A DNA stretch of 63,673 nucleotides from a virus. The first letter of the stretch is position 1. The number at the start of each line of letters is the position of its first letter. The stretch covers positions 1-63,673 of the IMG/VR virus record IMGVR_UViG_3300031251_000020; one strand, 5' to 3'. The notes beneath the pieces are model-generated. The model saw nothing but the letters and a program-made list of their open reading frames with translations, did no database searches and was not told the DNA's origin. Of the stretch, positions 35,477 through 43,761 are shown piece after piece. A program made the translations under genes and the position numbers.

Positions 35477-35605
35477 ATGGCCAAGAAAACATTCAAGGCG
35501 TTCGAGAAGTCGAAGTTCGACAACGATAAGGGCGTGAAGGAGGGCTCGGCCGCGGACAAGAAACGCGACAAGCCCCAGTTCGCCAAGTTCAAAAAGTCGA
35601 AGTAA
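35477..35605 (+). CDS. Small basic Lys-rich protein, 42 aa
   Basis: Starts from AGGAGGTAACTCATG. Product MAKKTFKAFEKSKFDNDKGV, ending FAKFKKSK, is extremely Lys-rich. Small KFEKSKFDKD-type proteins are common next to structural genes in podoviruses and may neutralise packaged DNA; that role is inferred. Stop flows into the next leader (GTAACACATG). Confidence 0.65.
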   Translation: MAKKTFKAFEKSKFDNDKGVKEGSAADKKRDKPQFAKFKKSK

Positions 35606-35608
35606 CAC

Positions 35609-35800
35609 ATGGCCCGGAAACCAATGGAGCTGCACCTCAAGAAGGGTGCACTCCACCGGGACACCGGCACGCCGATGGGGCAGAAAATCCCGGAGGCGAA
35701 GATCCAAGCGAAATTGAACTCGTCCAATCCGCTCGAGCGGAAGCGGGCTCAGTTCGCCGAGAACGCTAAGCACTGGGCTCGCAAGGACCAAGGCCACTGA
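35609..35800 (+). CDS. Small basic conserved phage protein, 63 aa
   Basis: Product MARKPMELHLKKGALHRDTG, then AKIQAKLNSSNPLERKRAQF. The start pattern LHL.KGALH..LG and the K/R-rich end are familiar from many phages. Follows the preceding basic gene by three bases. Function unknown. Confidence 0.65.
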   Translation: MARKPMELHLKKGALHRDTGTPMGQKIPEAKIQAKLNSSNPLERKRAQFAENAKHWARKDQGH

Positions 35801-35828
35801 TTGCGGCCGCCGACTACAGGAGATCGTC

Positions 35829-35999
35829 ATGGACAAGAACTGCAAGATCGCTGGCGACATGAAGGTCAGCGTGCCGAACAAGGGGTCGGTCCAGAAGGAC
35901 TGGCCTGCGGCGACATCCGACAAGGTCGACAGCGCCATGATCGGCGGTGTCGCCAACGGCCGCCCTCTTACGAGGAACGGCGAGAAGAAGGGCGCGTAA
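35829..35999 (+). CDS. Hypothetical basic protein, 56 aa
   Basis: ATG after AGGAGATCGTC. Product MDKNCKIAGDMKVSVPNKGS, ending NGRPLTRNGEKKGA. Third of three tandem tiny basic genes closing the structural operon. No family recognised. Confidence 0.55.
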   Translation: MDKNCKIAGDMKVSVPNKGSVQKDWPAATSDKVDSAMIGGVANGRPLTRNGEKKGA

Positions 36000-36010
36000 G
36001 GGAGGCGATC

Positions 36011-36244
36011 ATACCTAGATCTGGGAAACATACTTATGGACCGTACGAGCGGGCCCACCGACATGAAACCGACGAGCGCGTGGAGGCGAGAAGGTTCATG
36101 GAGAAAAAGCTGGGGCACGAAATTCCGGCCGGTGTTGATGTGGACCACCGCAAGAGTATCAAAGCCGGCGGAGGCAATGACCCCAAAAACTTACGCTTGC
36201 GCAGCGCTCACGCAAATCGTGCGGACAAAAACTACTACGATTAA
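36011..36244 (+). CDS. HNH-like mini nuclease with unclear (non-AUG) start
   Basis: The frame ending at 36244 encodes DVDHRKSIKAGGGNDPKNLR followed by RSAHANRADK, an HNH pattern (DH, N..N.., H.N). The only in-frame ATG is just before the motif. GGAGG at 36001-36005 would fit a start at ATA 36011 or ATC 36008, both rare. Either a non-AUG start is used, or this is a decayed homing nuclease that lost its 5' end. Coordinates of the start are a best guess. Confidence 0.5.
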   Translation: MPRSGKHTYGPYERAHRHETDERVEARRFMEKKLGHEIPAGVDVDHRKSIKAGGGNDPKNLRLRSAHANRADKNYYD

Positions 36245-36260
36245 CCCAACGAGGTAACAC

Positions 36261-36431
36261 ATGGGCATTATAGGCATCGTGCTGATCGTTTTCCTCGTGC
36301 TGATCCTCGTCGGAGGCGGCATGGGATACGGCGGTGGCTACGGCTACGGCTACGGCCATCTCGGCATGGGCATCCCGGGCATCCTGCTCGTGCTGCTGGT
36401 GTTGTTCCTGTTGTTCGGGCGTGGCCTCTGA
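36261..36431 (+). CDS. DUF3309-like double-membrane-helix protein, 56 aa
   Basis: ATG of a leader (AACCCAACGAGGTAACACATG). Two hydrophobic helices (IIGIVLIVFLVLILV and IPGILLVLLVLFLLF) flank a GYGGGYGYGYGHLG linker, the DUF3309 layout, also found in many Alphaproteobacteria. Stop and next ATG overlap (TGATG). Possibly lysis-related by size; unproven. Confidence 0.6.
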   Translation: MGIIGIVLIVFLVLILVGGGMGYGGGYGYGYGHLGMGIPGILLVLLVLFLLFGRGL

Positions 36432-36682
36432 TGGACGCCACGACGGTCCAGTTCCTGACCGCCCTGTGCAGTCTGGCCGCGGCGATCATCAGCACGATCA
36501 GCATGTTGCGGCTGGGCAAGACGAACGACAACGTCCTGAAGATCGAGGTTGCCACGAACTCGATGAAGGACGCCCTGATCAAGTCGACGGCGATGGCGTC
36601 TCACGCCGAGGGCAAAGCCGAGGGCAACGTCGAAGGCAGGGCTGCCGAGTTTGCAGAGGCGTCGAAGCGCCCGAACGTGTGA
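36431..36682 (+). CDS. Small membrane-anchored helical protein, 83 aa
   Basis: N-terminal membrane helix (FLTALCSLAAAIISTISMLR), then a helical soluble part with AEGKAEGNVEGRAAEFAEAS. The layout is like an inner-membrane spanin or holin accessory. Its last 82 bases are antisense to the end of the convergent HNH gene, so the two operons overlap at their 3' ends. Confidence 0.55.
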   Translation: MDATTVQFLTALCSLAAAIISTISMLRLGKTNDNVLKIEVATNSMKDALIKSTAMASHAEGKAEGNVEGRAAEFAEASKRPNV

Positions 36683-37125
36683 GCCCGCAAGAGCCTGTTG
36701 CCCTTGGTCCTGAGATCCATCTGCACCTGAATGCAGTACAGGCCGTTGTAGTTCTGGCGGTTTTCCGACGGCGTCGCCCAGCGCAGGTTGTCTCGACGAC
36801 AGTCCAGCGTGTTGCCGCTCTTGTGGTCAGACATGATGTGCGACGGTGACGGTGGCATGCCGTGCGCTCGCAGGCAGATCGCCTTATGCAGATAGATGCT
36901 GATGAAGCGTCCGGCGTAGCGCCCCGTGCGCCGCACGTAGAGCTTCTTCTTGTTCTTCGTCGGGTTGATGCCCCACCGCCACTGCGACGCCCAAAGATAG
37001 TCTTCCTCGTCGATGACGATCTGCAGCTCGGCATGAGTGCCGACGTAGAACGGCAGGTAGGGGAGCTTGGAGTGGGCCGCCTCGGGCTCGTCGTCCTCGA
37101 GCCCCCATGGAATGTCGAACGCCAT
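36601..37125 (-). CDS. HNH homing endonuclease
   Basis: 174 aa. N-terminal DEEDYLWASQWRWGINPTKN region, then LYVRRTGRYAGRFISIYLHK and HIMSDHKSGNTLDCRRDNLR followed by ATPSENRQN: the HNH arrangement seen in phage HNH_3 nucleases (D-H ... N-T-L-D ... R-x-D-N-L-R-x-A-T). Likely a free-standing mobile endonuclease at the boundary of late and early operons. The C-terminus is Ser/Ala/Pro-rich and overlaps the convergent gene. Confidence 0.85.
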   Translation of the reverse strand: MAFDIPWGLEDDEPEAAHSKLPYLPFYVGTHAELQIVIDEEDYLWASQWRWGINPTKNKKKLYVRRTGRYAGRFISIYLHKAICLRAHGMPPSPSHIMSDHKSGNTLDCRRDNLRWATPSENRQNYNGLYCIQVQMDLRTKGNRLLRAHTFGRFDASANSAALPSTLPSALPSA

Positions 37126-37130
37126 AAGTG

Positions 37131-37337
37131 TTACCTCTGCGGGTCAACAGTTGTTGGCATTTCGTACGGTATGCCGCGCATGTTACCAGTGTTGCGTTTC
37201 GGTTCGTTTGGGGCCGGCTCCCAAATACAACGACCGCCGTCGTAGTCGTGACTGAGGACGTAACGAACAGGACCATCGGTCCATGCGAAAATGACGGGCG
37301 AACACACTTGGAAGGAGAACATGAGGAGCAAGGTCAT
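37131..37337 (-). CDS. Hypothetical protein with hydrophobic N-terminus, 68 aa
   Basis: ATG 37337 overlaps the upstream stop (TGATG). MTLLLMFSFQVCSPVIFAWT looks like a signal peptide or short membrane anchor, followed by a polar region with SHDYDGGRCIWEPAPN. Ends at the leader of the HNH gene. Function unknown. Confidence 0.5.
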   Translation of the reverse strand: MTLLLMFSFQVCSPVIFAWTDGPVRYVLSHDYDGGRCIWEPAPNEPKRNTGNMRGIPYEMPTTVDPQR

Positions 37338-37540
37338 CACACCAGTCCTCTGTTCACCGCCAGCCACTCCGGCATCGTGACCGTCAGGTTCTCCATGGGG
37401 TCCGGCCGCTCCGGGTCGAGCTGGATCTGAGACAACGGCAGGAGCAGCTCCTTGCCTTCAGCGTCCTCGATCACGATCGAAGCGCCGGCACGCCTGACGT
37501 ATGTGCAGTTGACTTCGACCGGGTCGTTGTTTCTAGCCAT
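37337..37540 (-). CDS. Hypothetical protein, 67 aa
   Basis: Starts at a perfect dyad leader (ACCTCGTGAGGTAACACATG in the sense strand). Product MARNNDPVEVNCTYVRRAGA, then IVIEDAEGKELLLPLSQIQL, a small beta-rich domain that resembles short OB-like phage proteins of unknown function. Confidence 0.6.
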   Translation of the reverse strand: MARNNDPVEVNCTYVRRAGASIVIEDAEGKELLLPLSQIQLDPERPDPMENLTVTMPEWLAVNRGLV

Positions 37541-37548
37541 GTGTTACC

Positions 37549-37764
37549 TCACGAGGTTAAGTGATCCCAGATTTTGATTTCGGTGCGTCGGATCGGCATA
37601 CTGCCTACTTCTGGATAGAGAGCTATGGGGTACGAAGTCCAGAACCTATGCGGCGTACCTACTCTCGGGCGGCTGTCAGGTGCAAACCGATAGTCCTTCG
37701 GCGTAGGATGCGTAAGTGCCAAGCCGTCGAGATTGCGTCGCCACCATTTCTTGTCCTCGCTCAT
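37549..37764 (-). CDS. WDHL-family small protein 1 (71 aa)
   Basis: Start ATG 37764 overlaps the stop of the primase-helicase gene (ATGA). N-terminus MSEDKKWWRRNLDG and C-terminus ALYPEVGSMPIRRTEIKIWD followed by HLTS. It is the most distant member from the 52-57 kb cluster of a ten-member family defined by a W(W)R N-terminal motif and EI.IWDHL C-terminus. The DNA encoding the C-terminus plus the following leader is itself repeated. Function unknown. Confidence 0.7.
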   Translation of the reverse strand: MSEDKKWWRRNLDGLALTHPTPKDYRFAPDSRPRVGTPHRFWTSYPIALYPEVGSMPIRRTEIKIWDHLTS

Positions 37765-40700
37765 AATTCGAGCATCCCTTGAAACACCGGATCGCCGTAA
37801 TTGAATTCGAGACACGGCTCCGATGCCGTGACCATCAGCGTGCCGGCACCCAGCCTGCTGCGCACTTCGACAACCCTGAACTGCTCGGCGAGCTGCTTGA
37901 AGATCAGCGGCGGTGTGAGGCCGCGCTCCTGCAGCCACTCCTCGAACGGCGCCTTGATCAGGCGCACCCAATGATCGTCCTCGCCGACGTGTATCCTGAC
38001 CGCCCGCATGCGGGTGATATCGCCTTTGAACACGATGCCCCCCTGCAGCGCGCCGACACCTGCCGGCTGCATGACGGGCCTGCCGGCCCCGCGGTGCATG
38101 ATGTTGGTCACCAGCGTGTACCCTTGGCGATGCTCGTTGAGGTAGCGGGACATGATGCCGATGACGTTGAGATCTTCGTGAATGTCCACCGTCGTCGTCT
38201 TGCGCTGGAAGCGCATCGACTGGAAGCGCTCGACGAGAAACGTGCCGAGCGCCGGCGCGTTGATGTCGGTGAGGCCGAGCTCGTTGGCGTAGTGCGCACC
38301 ACATATCAGCGTCGCCATGAGCGCCAACCAGAAACGTTCGTCGGCTTGAACCTTGTACTGCTGCTCGAGCCGACGCGACAGATCGGCGACGTCCTTGGCG
38401 ATGCGTGTATGGTTCGCTCCGAGAAACTGCGCGTACTGCAGGCCGGCAAATCCGTAGTTGTCATCGAGCGCGCCAATGATCGTCGCCGCGGCGGTGGGTT
38501 CGATCTGGCCGGTTACCCCCTTGGGTACCTCGTATTCAAACACACGGTAGAGCCCCGCTGCCGTCGTCTTTGTCTGACCGAGAATGTGGGCCAGCACGCT
38601 GCTGTTCGACGTGCTGCACAGCAGGGTCTGCCATGTGCCCGGCTCCCTGTAGCTGGTGTCGGCCGCGAGCCGCGACTTCTCTTTGCCGCTCGAAAGCTGG
38701 AACGCCAACTTCATGAATTTTTGGGTGTCCTCGTCGGTCTTCAACTCGTCCCAGAAGAGCGGCAGGTTCTTGATGTCACCGATCTTCTTCATCACGGAAT
38801 TTTGCGTATCGTCGAGCTGCTGGACAGCCCGCTGCGGGTGCCCCCAGACAGCCTGCGCAACCTTTAGCGCTGTTGTTTTTCCAATTCCAGAGTGTGTCGA
38901 ATAGGTACTTAGGTACAACCCCGTCTGACCAGTAAACCTGACCAGAGGCGCCGCGAACGAAGCGGCGAGTATTGCGTCTAGTGCAGGGCGCTGTTGCGAC
39001 GTGATGAGCTTCGACGCGGCCAGCCATGGGGCAATGTCTCCCGAAGGTTTGTACTGATTACTGAGCATTGGATCGGGATTGGCGCTCGGCCGCGGCACTG
39101 CCGTGCTCCACATGTGTCCGGCGTAGACGAAGCCCTCGAGCTTGCCGCCTTTGGTCGACCAGCCGAACGGCATCGAGTTGACGACGTTCTTGCTGTCGGC
39201 TCGCATCTTCTCGATCCATGCCACGAAGAAATCTCCTAGATCCTGAAGCCCCTGCCGGCCGGGCAGCATACCTTGCCGGGCGATCATCTTGCCGAACGCA
39301 TTTTTGTCCACGATGCTTTCGTAGGGCACCCGGATCTGGCGTTCGTAGCCTTGGTGGGTGTGGGTCGAGAAGTTGAGCACTGGCGGCTCCTGCTGGAGCC
39401 ACGGCTTCTCGATGACGAATGTCGTGATCGGCAGAAGCGTCTGCACGCCCTGATCGTCGGTTTCGACGCGGCTGATCAGGTTGTTGGCATCGTATTGGTA
39501 GTTCGATGGCAGGTCCGCCAGAGGTGTCGCGGTAGCAGGCGCCACCTGAAGTGCGCTCGCTGGAGCGCCCGGCGAAACATTACTTGCGACAACGGCTCCA
39601 TGGGCGTGCGCTTGAGATGGCGCCGCCACTTGTAGGCGAGCAAGAGGAGAGCTCCCGAGCGATAGCCGCGGGCAAGTTGCGCACTGAGGGGCGCCATAGG
39701 AAGCGATCGTCTGACAACGCGGCCATCCAAGATCACGCGCTCGCTGTGTCCCCTGCTGGCGATCATAGAATGCGTCAACGTCCGCGGCGCTGTAATTGGG
39801 GTGGCCTTGGCAAAGTTTGTGTGCAGTCGCCCGGCCACCTTGAGTAAACAAGCTGATGTTGATCGTCTGCAGCCATATCGGGTTGCTATTGTTGCTCGCT
39901 CCTCCAGTCGCGAGAGTATCGGCGAGGAATGGGCAGCCATTGGCGATCTCCTCGATTGTCGGAAGAAGGATCTCCATACCGGCCGCCAGCCCATCGGACA
40001 GACCCGGCAAGGTAACACTTGAAAACACCGCGGCAGGCGTCCCGAGCGTCGATCTGGTGACCGTGACAGCCTTGGGGACTGATGCCGAGTACATGCCGAA
40101 ATACGGCGCCAGCGGCCCTTCGAGAGCTTCGATGAACTGGTCGCCGTGGGTCTGACCTAGTTGGGTAACTGGTCGAGGTGGATCAGATTTATGGTTCCAC
40201 GTTCCCGGCACACGGAGCAATCGCACGCCGTCGACGATGCACTGAGTGTCGCCTCTAAATCCTTGCCCCACAAACGCAGCACAGAGAGCACCTGCCAGTC
40301 GGGCCCAACGATCATGGTCGATCGGGTCGACGAGTGTCCAATGCGCGTGAAAACCACCAGACCCGGAACTGATCGCGAAGGAGTGCAGCGGAAGGCGGAG
40401 GGCTTCACGGATGCGAACAAATTCGCTGACGGCCTCTTCTCGAGTGGCATATCCATGCTTGGGGTCCTCCGGCTTGACGTCGACGTCGATGTAGAGCGAC
40501 TTGTGACGGGCGATGTTGGTCTGCCCACGGATCGCAGCGTAATACTTGCGGTTTTTCTTGGAGAGCTTTTCCTCGGCAGTCCGCTGCGAGCTCATGCACA
40601 CATACACGTCGGTGCTGAGCGTGTTCGCCCACTCGATCGTGCGGGCTGCCTCTTCCGGTGAGCGACAGGCTCGGCCGGGCACCGCGACTGCCTGCTTGCC

Positions 40701-40826
40701 GTTTGGCCTCAGGAGCGGCTTGCCGGTCGTCTTGTCCGTCAGCCGGATGACGTAATGCACATTGACGTAGCTCGGCTGTTCGCCTTCTTGTGGCCACGGC
40801 AGCGCCCGAGCGAGAAACTCGCGCAT
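37761..40826 (-). CDS. Primase-helicase (AEP-like primase fused to DUF927-type ATPase)
   Basis: 1021 aa. The N-terminal third looks like an archaeo-eukaryotic-type primase: YIDVDV at residues 112-117 (metal-binding Asp pair) and SSGSGGFHAHW (~153-163) with the nucleotide-binding His. A Cys cluster (C..CATCPRL) near 380 may bind zinc. The C-terminal half has Walker A SGIGKTT near residue 645 and a downstream NLPLFWDELKTDE acidic motif, matching phage DUF927-type helicases. Primes and unwinds DNA at the fork with the polymerase encoded at 47725-49653. Confidence 0.85.
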   Translation of the reverse strand: MREFLARALPWPQEGEQPSYVNVHYVIRLTDKTTGKPLLRPNGKQAVAVPGRACRSPEEAARTIEWANTLSTDVYVCMSSQRTAEEKLSKKNRKYYAAIRGQTNIARHKSLYIDVDVKPEDPKHGYATREEAVSEFVRIREALRLPLHSFAISSGSGGFHAHWTLVDPIDHDRWARLAGALCAAFVGQGFRGDTQCIVDGVRLLRVPGTWNHKSDPPRPVTQLGQTHGDQFIEALEGPLAPYFGMYSASVPKAVTVTRSTLGTPAAVFSSVTLPGLSDGLAAGMEILLPTIEEIANGCPFLADTLATGGASNNSNPIWLQTINISLFTQGGRATAHKLCQGHPNYSAADVDAFYDRQQGTQRARDLGWPRCQTIASYGAPQCATCPRLSLGSSPLARLQVAAPSQAHAHGAVVASNVSPGAPASALQVAPATATPLADLPSNYQYDANNLISRVETDDQGVQTLLPITTFVIEKPWLQQEPPVLNFSTHTHQGYERQIRVPYESIVDKNAFGKMIARQGMLPGRQGLQDLGDFFVAWIEKMRADSKNVVNSMPFGWSTKGGKLEGFVYAGHMWSTAVPRPSANPDPMLSNQYKPSGDIAPWLAASKLITSQQRPALDAILAASFAAPLVRFTGQTGLYLSTYSTHSGIGKTTALKVAQAVWGHPQRAVQQLDDTQNSVMKKIGDIKNLPLFWDELKTDEDTQKFMKLAFQLSSGKEKSRLAADTSYREPGTWQTLLCSTSNSSVLAHILGQTKTTAAGLYRVFEYEVPKGVTGQIEPTAAATIIGALDDNYGFAGLQYAQFLGANHTRIAKDVADLSRRLEQQYKVQADERFWLALMATLICGAHYANELGLTDINAPALGTFLVERFQSMRFQRKTTTVDIHEDLNVIGIMSRYLNEHRQGYTLVTNIMHRGAGRPVMQPAGVGALQGGIVFKGDITRMRAVRIHVGEDDHWVRLIKAPFEEWLQERGLTPPLIFKQLAEQFRVVEVRSRLGAGTLMVTASEPCLEFNYGDPVFQGMLEL

Positions 40827-40850
40827 TCAACCCCCTGAAGTCCTCCTTGG

Positions 40851-40899
40851 AAGAAAAGACGCAGCGCACGCAAACCCTAGTCGGTCTACATGCGCTGCG
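40851..40899 (-). terminator. Rho-independent terminator in the leftward operon
   Basis: On the minus strand CGCAGCGCA (40899-40891) pairs with TGCGCTGCG (40868-40860) across a 22-nt loop, followed by TCTTTTCTT. It separates the ssDNA-binding-like gene from the primase-helicase gene, whose own SD (AAGGAGG) comes right after. Confidence 0.65.
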
Positions 40900-40920
40900 C
40901 CACACTCTCGGCTGGGGGGA

Positions 40921-42441
40921 TCAGCCGAGCAGCTTGCCGAGCTTGTCGTCGAGCGATGCCAGTGCGGCATCGTTCGAGGGGGCAGCACCAGCCGGCGGGG
41001 GCGGAGGAACGGGCGCCGTTACCTGCGCGGGTGCTGGCGGCGCGGCCGGGACGGGCACGGCTTCGAGGGTAGGAGCCGGCGACGGTGGGGCAGCCACGGC
41101 GCCCGTACGGCGACCGCGAGTGGCCTTTGGCGGGGCCTGCTGTGCCGCAAGATGCTCCACGAGCTTCGGCATGTAGTCCGCCATCTGCTCCGGCGTGAGC
41201 GCGCTCATTTCGGCAGGAGTGAGCTGCTTGAACGGCACTCGCACCAGACCTGCCGGGATCGGCCCCGGATCGGCCCCAGCGTCCGTGTTCATCTGCAGCG
41301 GCAGCGACGGCACGGGGGGAGCAGTCTGAACGACAGCAGGCGCAGGCGGCGGGGCGACAGGTGTGGGCGGTGCGGGCGGAGCCGCTACCACGACGGGCGC
41401 CGGCGGCTGCTTGACGAACATCTTGCCAGCCGTCATGAGCTGCTCGTCCGTCCAGCCGGACGCGAGGAACTGCTCGCGGGTGAACGTCTCGCCGGCCGCC
41501 ATCTGGTATTCGGGTGCTGGCGGGGCGGCAGGCACTGTCGAGGTGGGAGCGGGCGGAGTCGTGGGGACTGTCGGAGCCGCCGGTGTAGCAGCGGGCACAG
41601 CCACGCCCGCAGGGCCGCCGGCCACTGCACCGGCCGCGCTACCTGCGTGGGTAAGCGGCGCCGGCACCTCCGCCCTCACCTGATCGACCGCCTCCGACAA
41701 GATGCGCTTGGTGCGGGGGTCGTTCTGGATCTCGATCACCTTCTCGGCCTCGCCCGGGCTGAGAGCTCGCACCGCGGCCCAAGTGATCTTGGGGTAGGCC
41801 GACTGCATGTCGAAGCCGATCTGGGTGCGCACGGTATAGAACGCGTGACCGAACTGCTGCAGATCGGAATTGTACTTGCCCATGTCCTGTAGCGATGCCG
41901 GTGGCACTCGCAGCAGCATCGGGCCGCCGAACATCTCGTTGCCCATGTCGTCGGCCGGCACGACCACGAGACGCTTGCTGTCCTGACACGCCTTGCCCGG
42001 CTTGCCATTGGACAGCGTCTTGGAGCCCCAGACTGCCTTGGGACAGGTGGCGCACAGCTCGGACTGCTTGTGCGGCGACGCCGGATCGGGCGCCAGACCG
42101 TTGACGCTGAAGCAGTCGGGCGCTTCGCTGTCGCCCTCGGAATACTGACCCTCGTAGTAGATCTTGGCGACGGCGGGCGACGCGTGAGCGATGACGACGT
42201 CGATCGTCGGGCGCGGCTGCGGATGTCCGCCCGGTACGGTCGGCGGGATCACGAGATCGGTTTCGTCGCCGCGATACTTGATACGCCACACCTTGCCGCG
42301 CAGGGTGAGGATGGGGAAGCTGCCGCCGATGCCCTCGTTCAGGACCCCTGCCGGGACCTGCGACTGGTGGAAGACGGGTGCGGCCGCCCCGAGATGTGCC
42401 AGCGCATTCATGTTGCTCTGCGTGGTTGGTAGGTTGCTCAA
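40921..42441 (-). CDS. Putative ssDNA-binding/replication protein with Pro-rich tail
   Basis: 506 aa from TTG 42441 (SD GGAG, 6-base spacing). Residues 1-~260 form a folded domain: FPILTLRGKVWRIKYRGDET, VDVVIAHASPAVAKIYYEGQ and a four-Cys ribbon (C...NG....C.TCPKAVWGSK...C). The next ~200 residues are Pro/Ala-rich, with a helical LTPAEMSALTPEQMADYMPK insert, ending LASLDDKLGKLLG. The layout of a core, disordered linker and conserved tip is SSB-like. The core is common in podoviruses. ssDNA binding is inferred. Confidence 0.5.
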   Translation of the reverse strand: MSNLPTTQSNMNALAHLGAAAPVFHQSQVPAGVLNEGIGGSFPILTLRGKVWRIKYRGDETDLVIPPTVPGGHPQPRPTIDVVIAHASPAVAKIYYEGQYSEGDSEAPDCFSVNGLAPDPASPHKQSELCATCPKAVWGSKTLSNGKPGKACQDSKRLVVVPADDMGNEMFGGPMLLRVPPASLQDMGKYNSDLQQFGHAFYTVRTQIGFDMQSAYPKITWAAVRALSPGEAEKVIEIQNDPRTKRILSEAVDQVRAEVPAPLTHAGSAAGAVAGGPAGVAVPAATPAAPTVPTTPPAPTSTVPAAPPAPEYQMAAGETFTREQFLASGWTDEQLMTAGKMFVKQPPAPVVVAAPPAPPTPVAPPPAPAVVQTAPPVPSLPLQMNTDAGADPGPIPAGLVRVPFKQLTPAEMSALTPEQMADYMPKLVEHLAAQQAPPKATRGRRTGAVAAPPSPAPTLEAVPVPAAPPAPAQVTAPVPPPPPAGAAPSNDAALASLDDKLGKLLG

Positions 42442-42476
42442 GACGTTCTCCTGTTGTTGACGGACTGGTTACCTTA

Positions 42477-42911
42477 TCAGGTCGTTGTTAAAGCGCCGAC
42501 GAGTTCTTCCATTGAAATGCAAATTTGAGAAGCGAGTAGCGCCATCAGCTCTGGTTCTTCCCCGTCCCGCGTGAGGATGATCGTTCGCTTGCCGGCGCCT
42601 GCCATCCAACCCAATTCGAGATGGGCGGACCGCCCGCACGGCAGGAGGAGGACGCCGACATCGGCCCACTTCATGCCGTCGAAGTCGCTGTTGAAGCCGC
42701 GTTGCGCCAGTGGCTTAGCGAGCATCGACCGATACGTCGCGCTATCCCATGCCTCCCAGTTCGGGTCTAGCTCGGACCAACGAAAACCGTCTTTGATCCC
42801 GCCCGGCGGATTGCGGAAATCATAGACTTCATGTCCTGCCTGCCGAAGCGCTTCGACGGCCGCAGGCTGTTGCTGGTTACGCCAGCTCGACGCGAGATAG
42901 ATCTTGCTCAT
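42477..42911 (-). CDS. Nucleoside 2-deoxyribosyltransferase-like protein
   Basis: 144 aa. N-terminus KIYLASSWRNQQQPAAVEAL, GHEVYDFRNP and C-terminal GRSAHLELGWMAGAGKRTII match the nucleoside deoxyribosyltransferase / deoxynucleotide N-hydrolase fold (Y.AS....; D..R.P; S.....E.G...A.G). The Glu in HLELGW would be the catalytic nucleophile. May act in nucleotide salvage or base hydrolysis during infection; substrate unknown. Confidence 0.75.
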   Translation of the reverse strand: MSKIYLASSWRNQQQPAAVEALRQAGHEVYDFRNPPGGIKDGFRWSELDPNWEAWDSATYRSMLAKPLAQRGFNSDFDGMKWADVGVLLLPCGRSAHLELGWMAGAGKRTIILTRDGEEPELMALLASQICISMEELVGALTTT

Positions 42912-42914
42912 GAT

Positions 42915-43313
42915 CTAGGTCGCGCTCGGTCGGCGAACGCTGATCGTCTGCATGACGGTGAACTTGATGCCGGGCGGGAGCTGCTGGTTGGCGTCCGCCC
43001 ATGCCCGCACCGCCGGTGCGTTGGCCCGCAGGTCGGCAAGGTCCCAGTCGCCCATGTTGACGACGTGTGCGCGGAACGCCTCCATGTCGGACACCGTCGC
43101 CGACGCCCGTTCGGTGGCAGTGATCGTGCCGCCCTCGGTCTTCATGGACTTGACGTTGGCTTTTTGCAACACGTCGGCGAAGATGCCATCGAGCATCTGT
43201 CGAGCCTCGCGGTAAGGCTTGAGCTCTTCCTCGTGCTTCTTCTCGAGTTCCTTGATCTTGTCGCGGAGATCGACATATTGCTTCGCTCTCTTCGCTACAT
43301 CGACGTCTGACAT
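42915..43313 (-). CDS. Conserved phage protein, coiled-coil N-terminus, 132 aa
   Basis: I choose ATG 43313 (an in-frame ATG at 43340 is possible). RAKQYVDLRDKIKELEKKHE forms a coiled coil; the second half has KTEGGTITATERASATVSDM, WDLADLRANAPAVRAWADAN and PPGIKFTVMQTISVRRPS. This combination is common in podovirus early operons. It resembles Gam-like nuclease inhibitors in layout only; function unknown. A promoter lies upstream at 43342-43370. Confidence 0.6.
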   Translation of the reverse strand: MSDVDVAKRAKQYVDLRDKIKELEKKHEEELKPYREARQMLDGIFADVLQKANVKSMKTEGGTITATERASATVSDMEAFRAHVVNMGDWDLADLRANAPAVRAWADANQQLPPGIKFTVMQTISVRRPSAT

Positions 43314-43341
43314 AATCCAACCTTTCCTAGAAGGTAACACT

Positions 43342-43370
43342 TAGATAATGGGTAATGTAACACTTGTCAA
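43342..43370 (-). promoter_or_regulatory. Probable sigma70 promoter
   Basis: Minus strand: TTGACA (43370-43365), 17-nt spacer beginning AGTGTTAC, TATCTA (43347-43342). The -35 plus flank TTGACAAGTGTTAC is identical at 57597. Followed by a leader-like ACCTTCTAGGAAAGGT and the gene at 43313. Confidence 0.5.
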
Positions 43371-43374
43371 GGGG

Positions 43375-43542
43375 TTAATTTATCAACTGATAGATGACGC
43401 AGCCTTTATACGGCCCCCTAATAGCGCGCTCGCGCCATACTTTGCACCACCACACATAGCGGCCGGTACCCATAGCGCCGAGGCGCACTGGATACCATGC
43501 GAACCAGAAATCCGTCTTGAAACAATCGTTATAGCTCAACAT
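43375..43542 (-). CDS. Hypothetical basic Trp-rich protein, 55 aa
   Basis: Begins at a leader variant (GTAACACATG). Product MLSYNDCFKTDFWFAWYPVR, then GRYVWWCKVWRERAIRGPYK. Basic and unusually rich in Trp/Tyr. The VWWCKVWR stretch recalls the W(W)R motif of the WDHL family, but the WDHL end is absent. Confidence 0.5.
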   Translation of the reverse strand: MLSYNDCFKTDFWFAWYPVRLGAMGTGRYVWWCKVWRERAIRGPYKGCVIYQLIN

Positions 43543-43545
43543 GTG

Positions 43546-43758
43546 TTACGCCTCCCCCGGATAGGCATCCCGAGCGGCGAGCTTGGCAAACTTCTCGTAC
43601 AGCTCTGCCTTGCACCACGCTTCGTAGAATAGCGGCATGAGTTTTTGACAGCGCTCGGCCTCCCATCCGGCGTAGCGGGTCGGAGTGCCCTTCTCTTCAA
43701 AGAAGTAAATCACCATTCGGACGAAACCTTCATCGTCCGCGTTCTTGTAGACTGCCAT
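43546..43758 (-). CDS. Hypothetical helical protein, 70 aa
   Basis: Starts at GGGAGTAACACATG. Product MAVYKNADDEGFVRMVIYFF, then AERCQKLMPLFYEAWCKAEL, mostly helical. Follows the helicase gene by three bases. Unknown function. Confidence 0.55.
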   Translation of the reverse strand: MAVYKNADDEGFVRMVIYFFEEKGTPTRYAGWEAERCQKLMPLFYEAWCKAELYEKFAKLAARDAYPGEA

Positions 43759-43761
43759 GTG

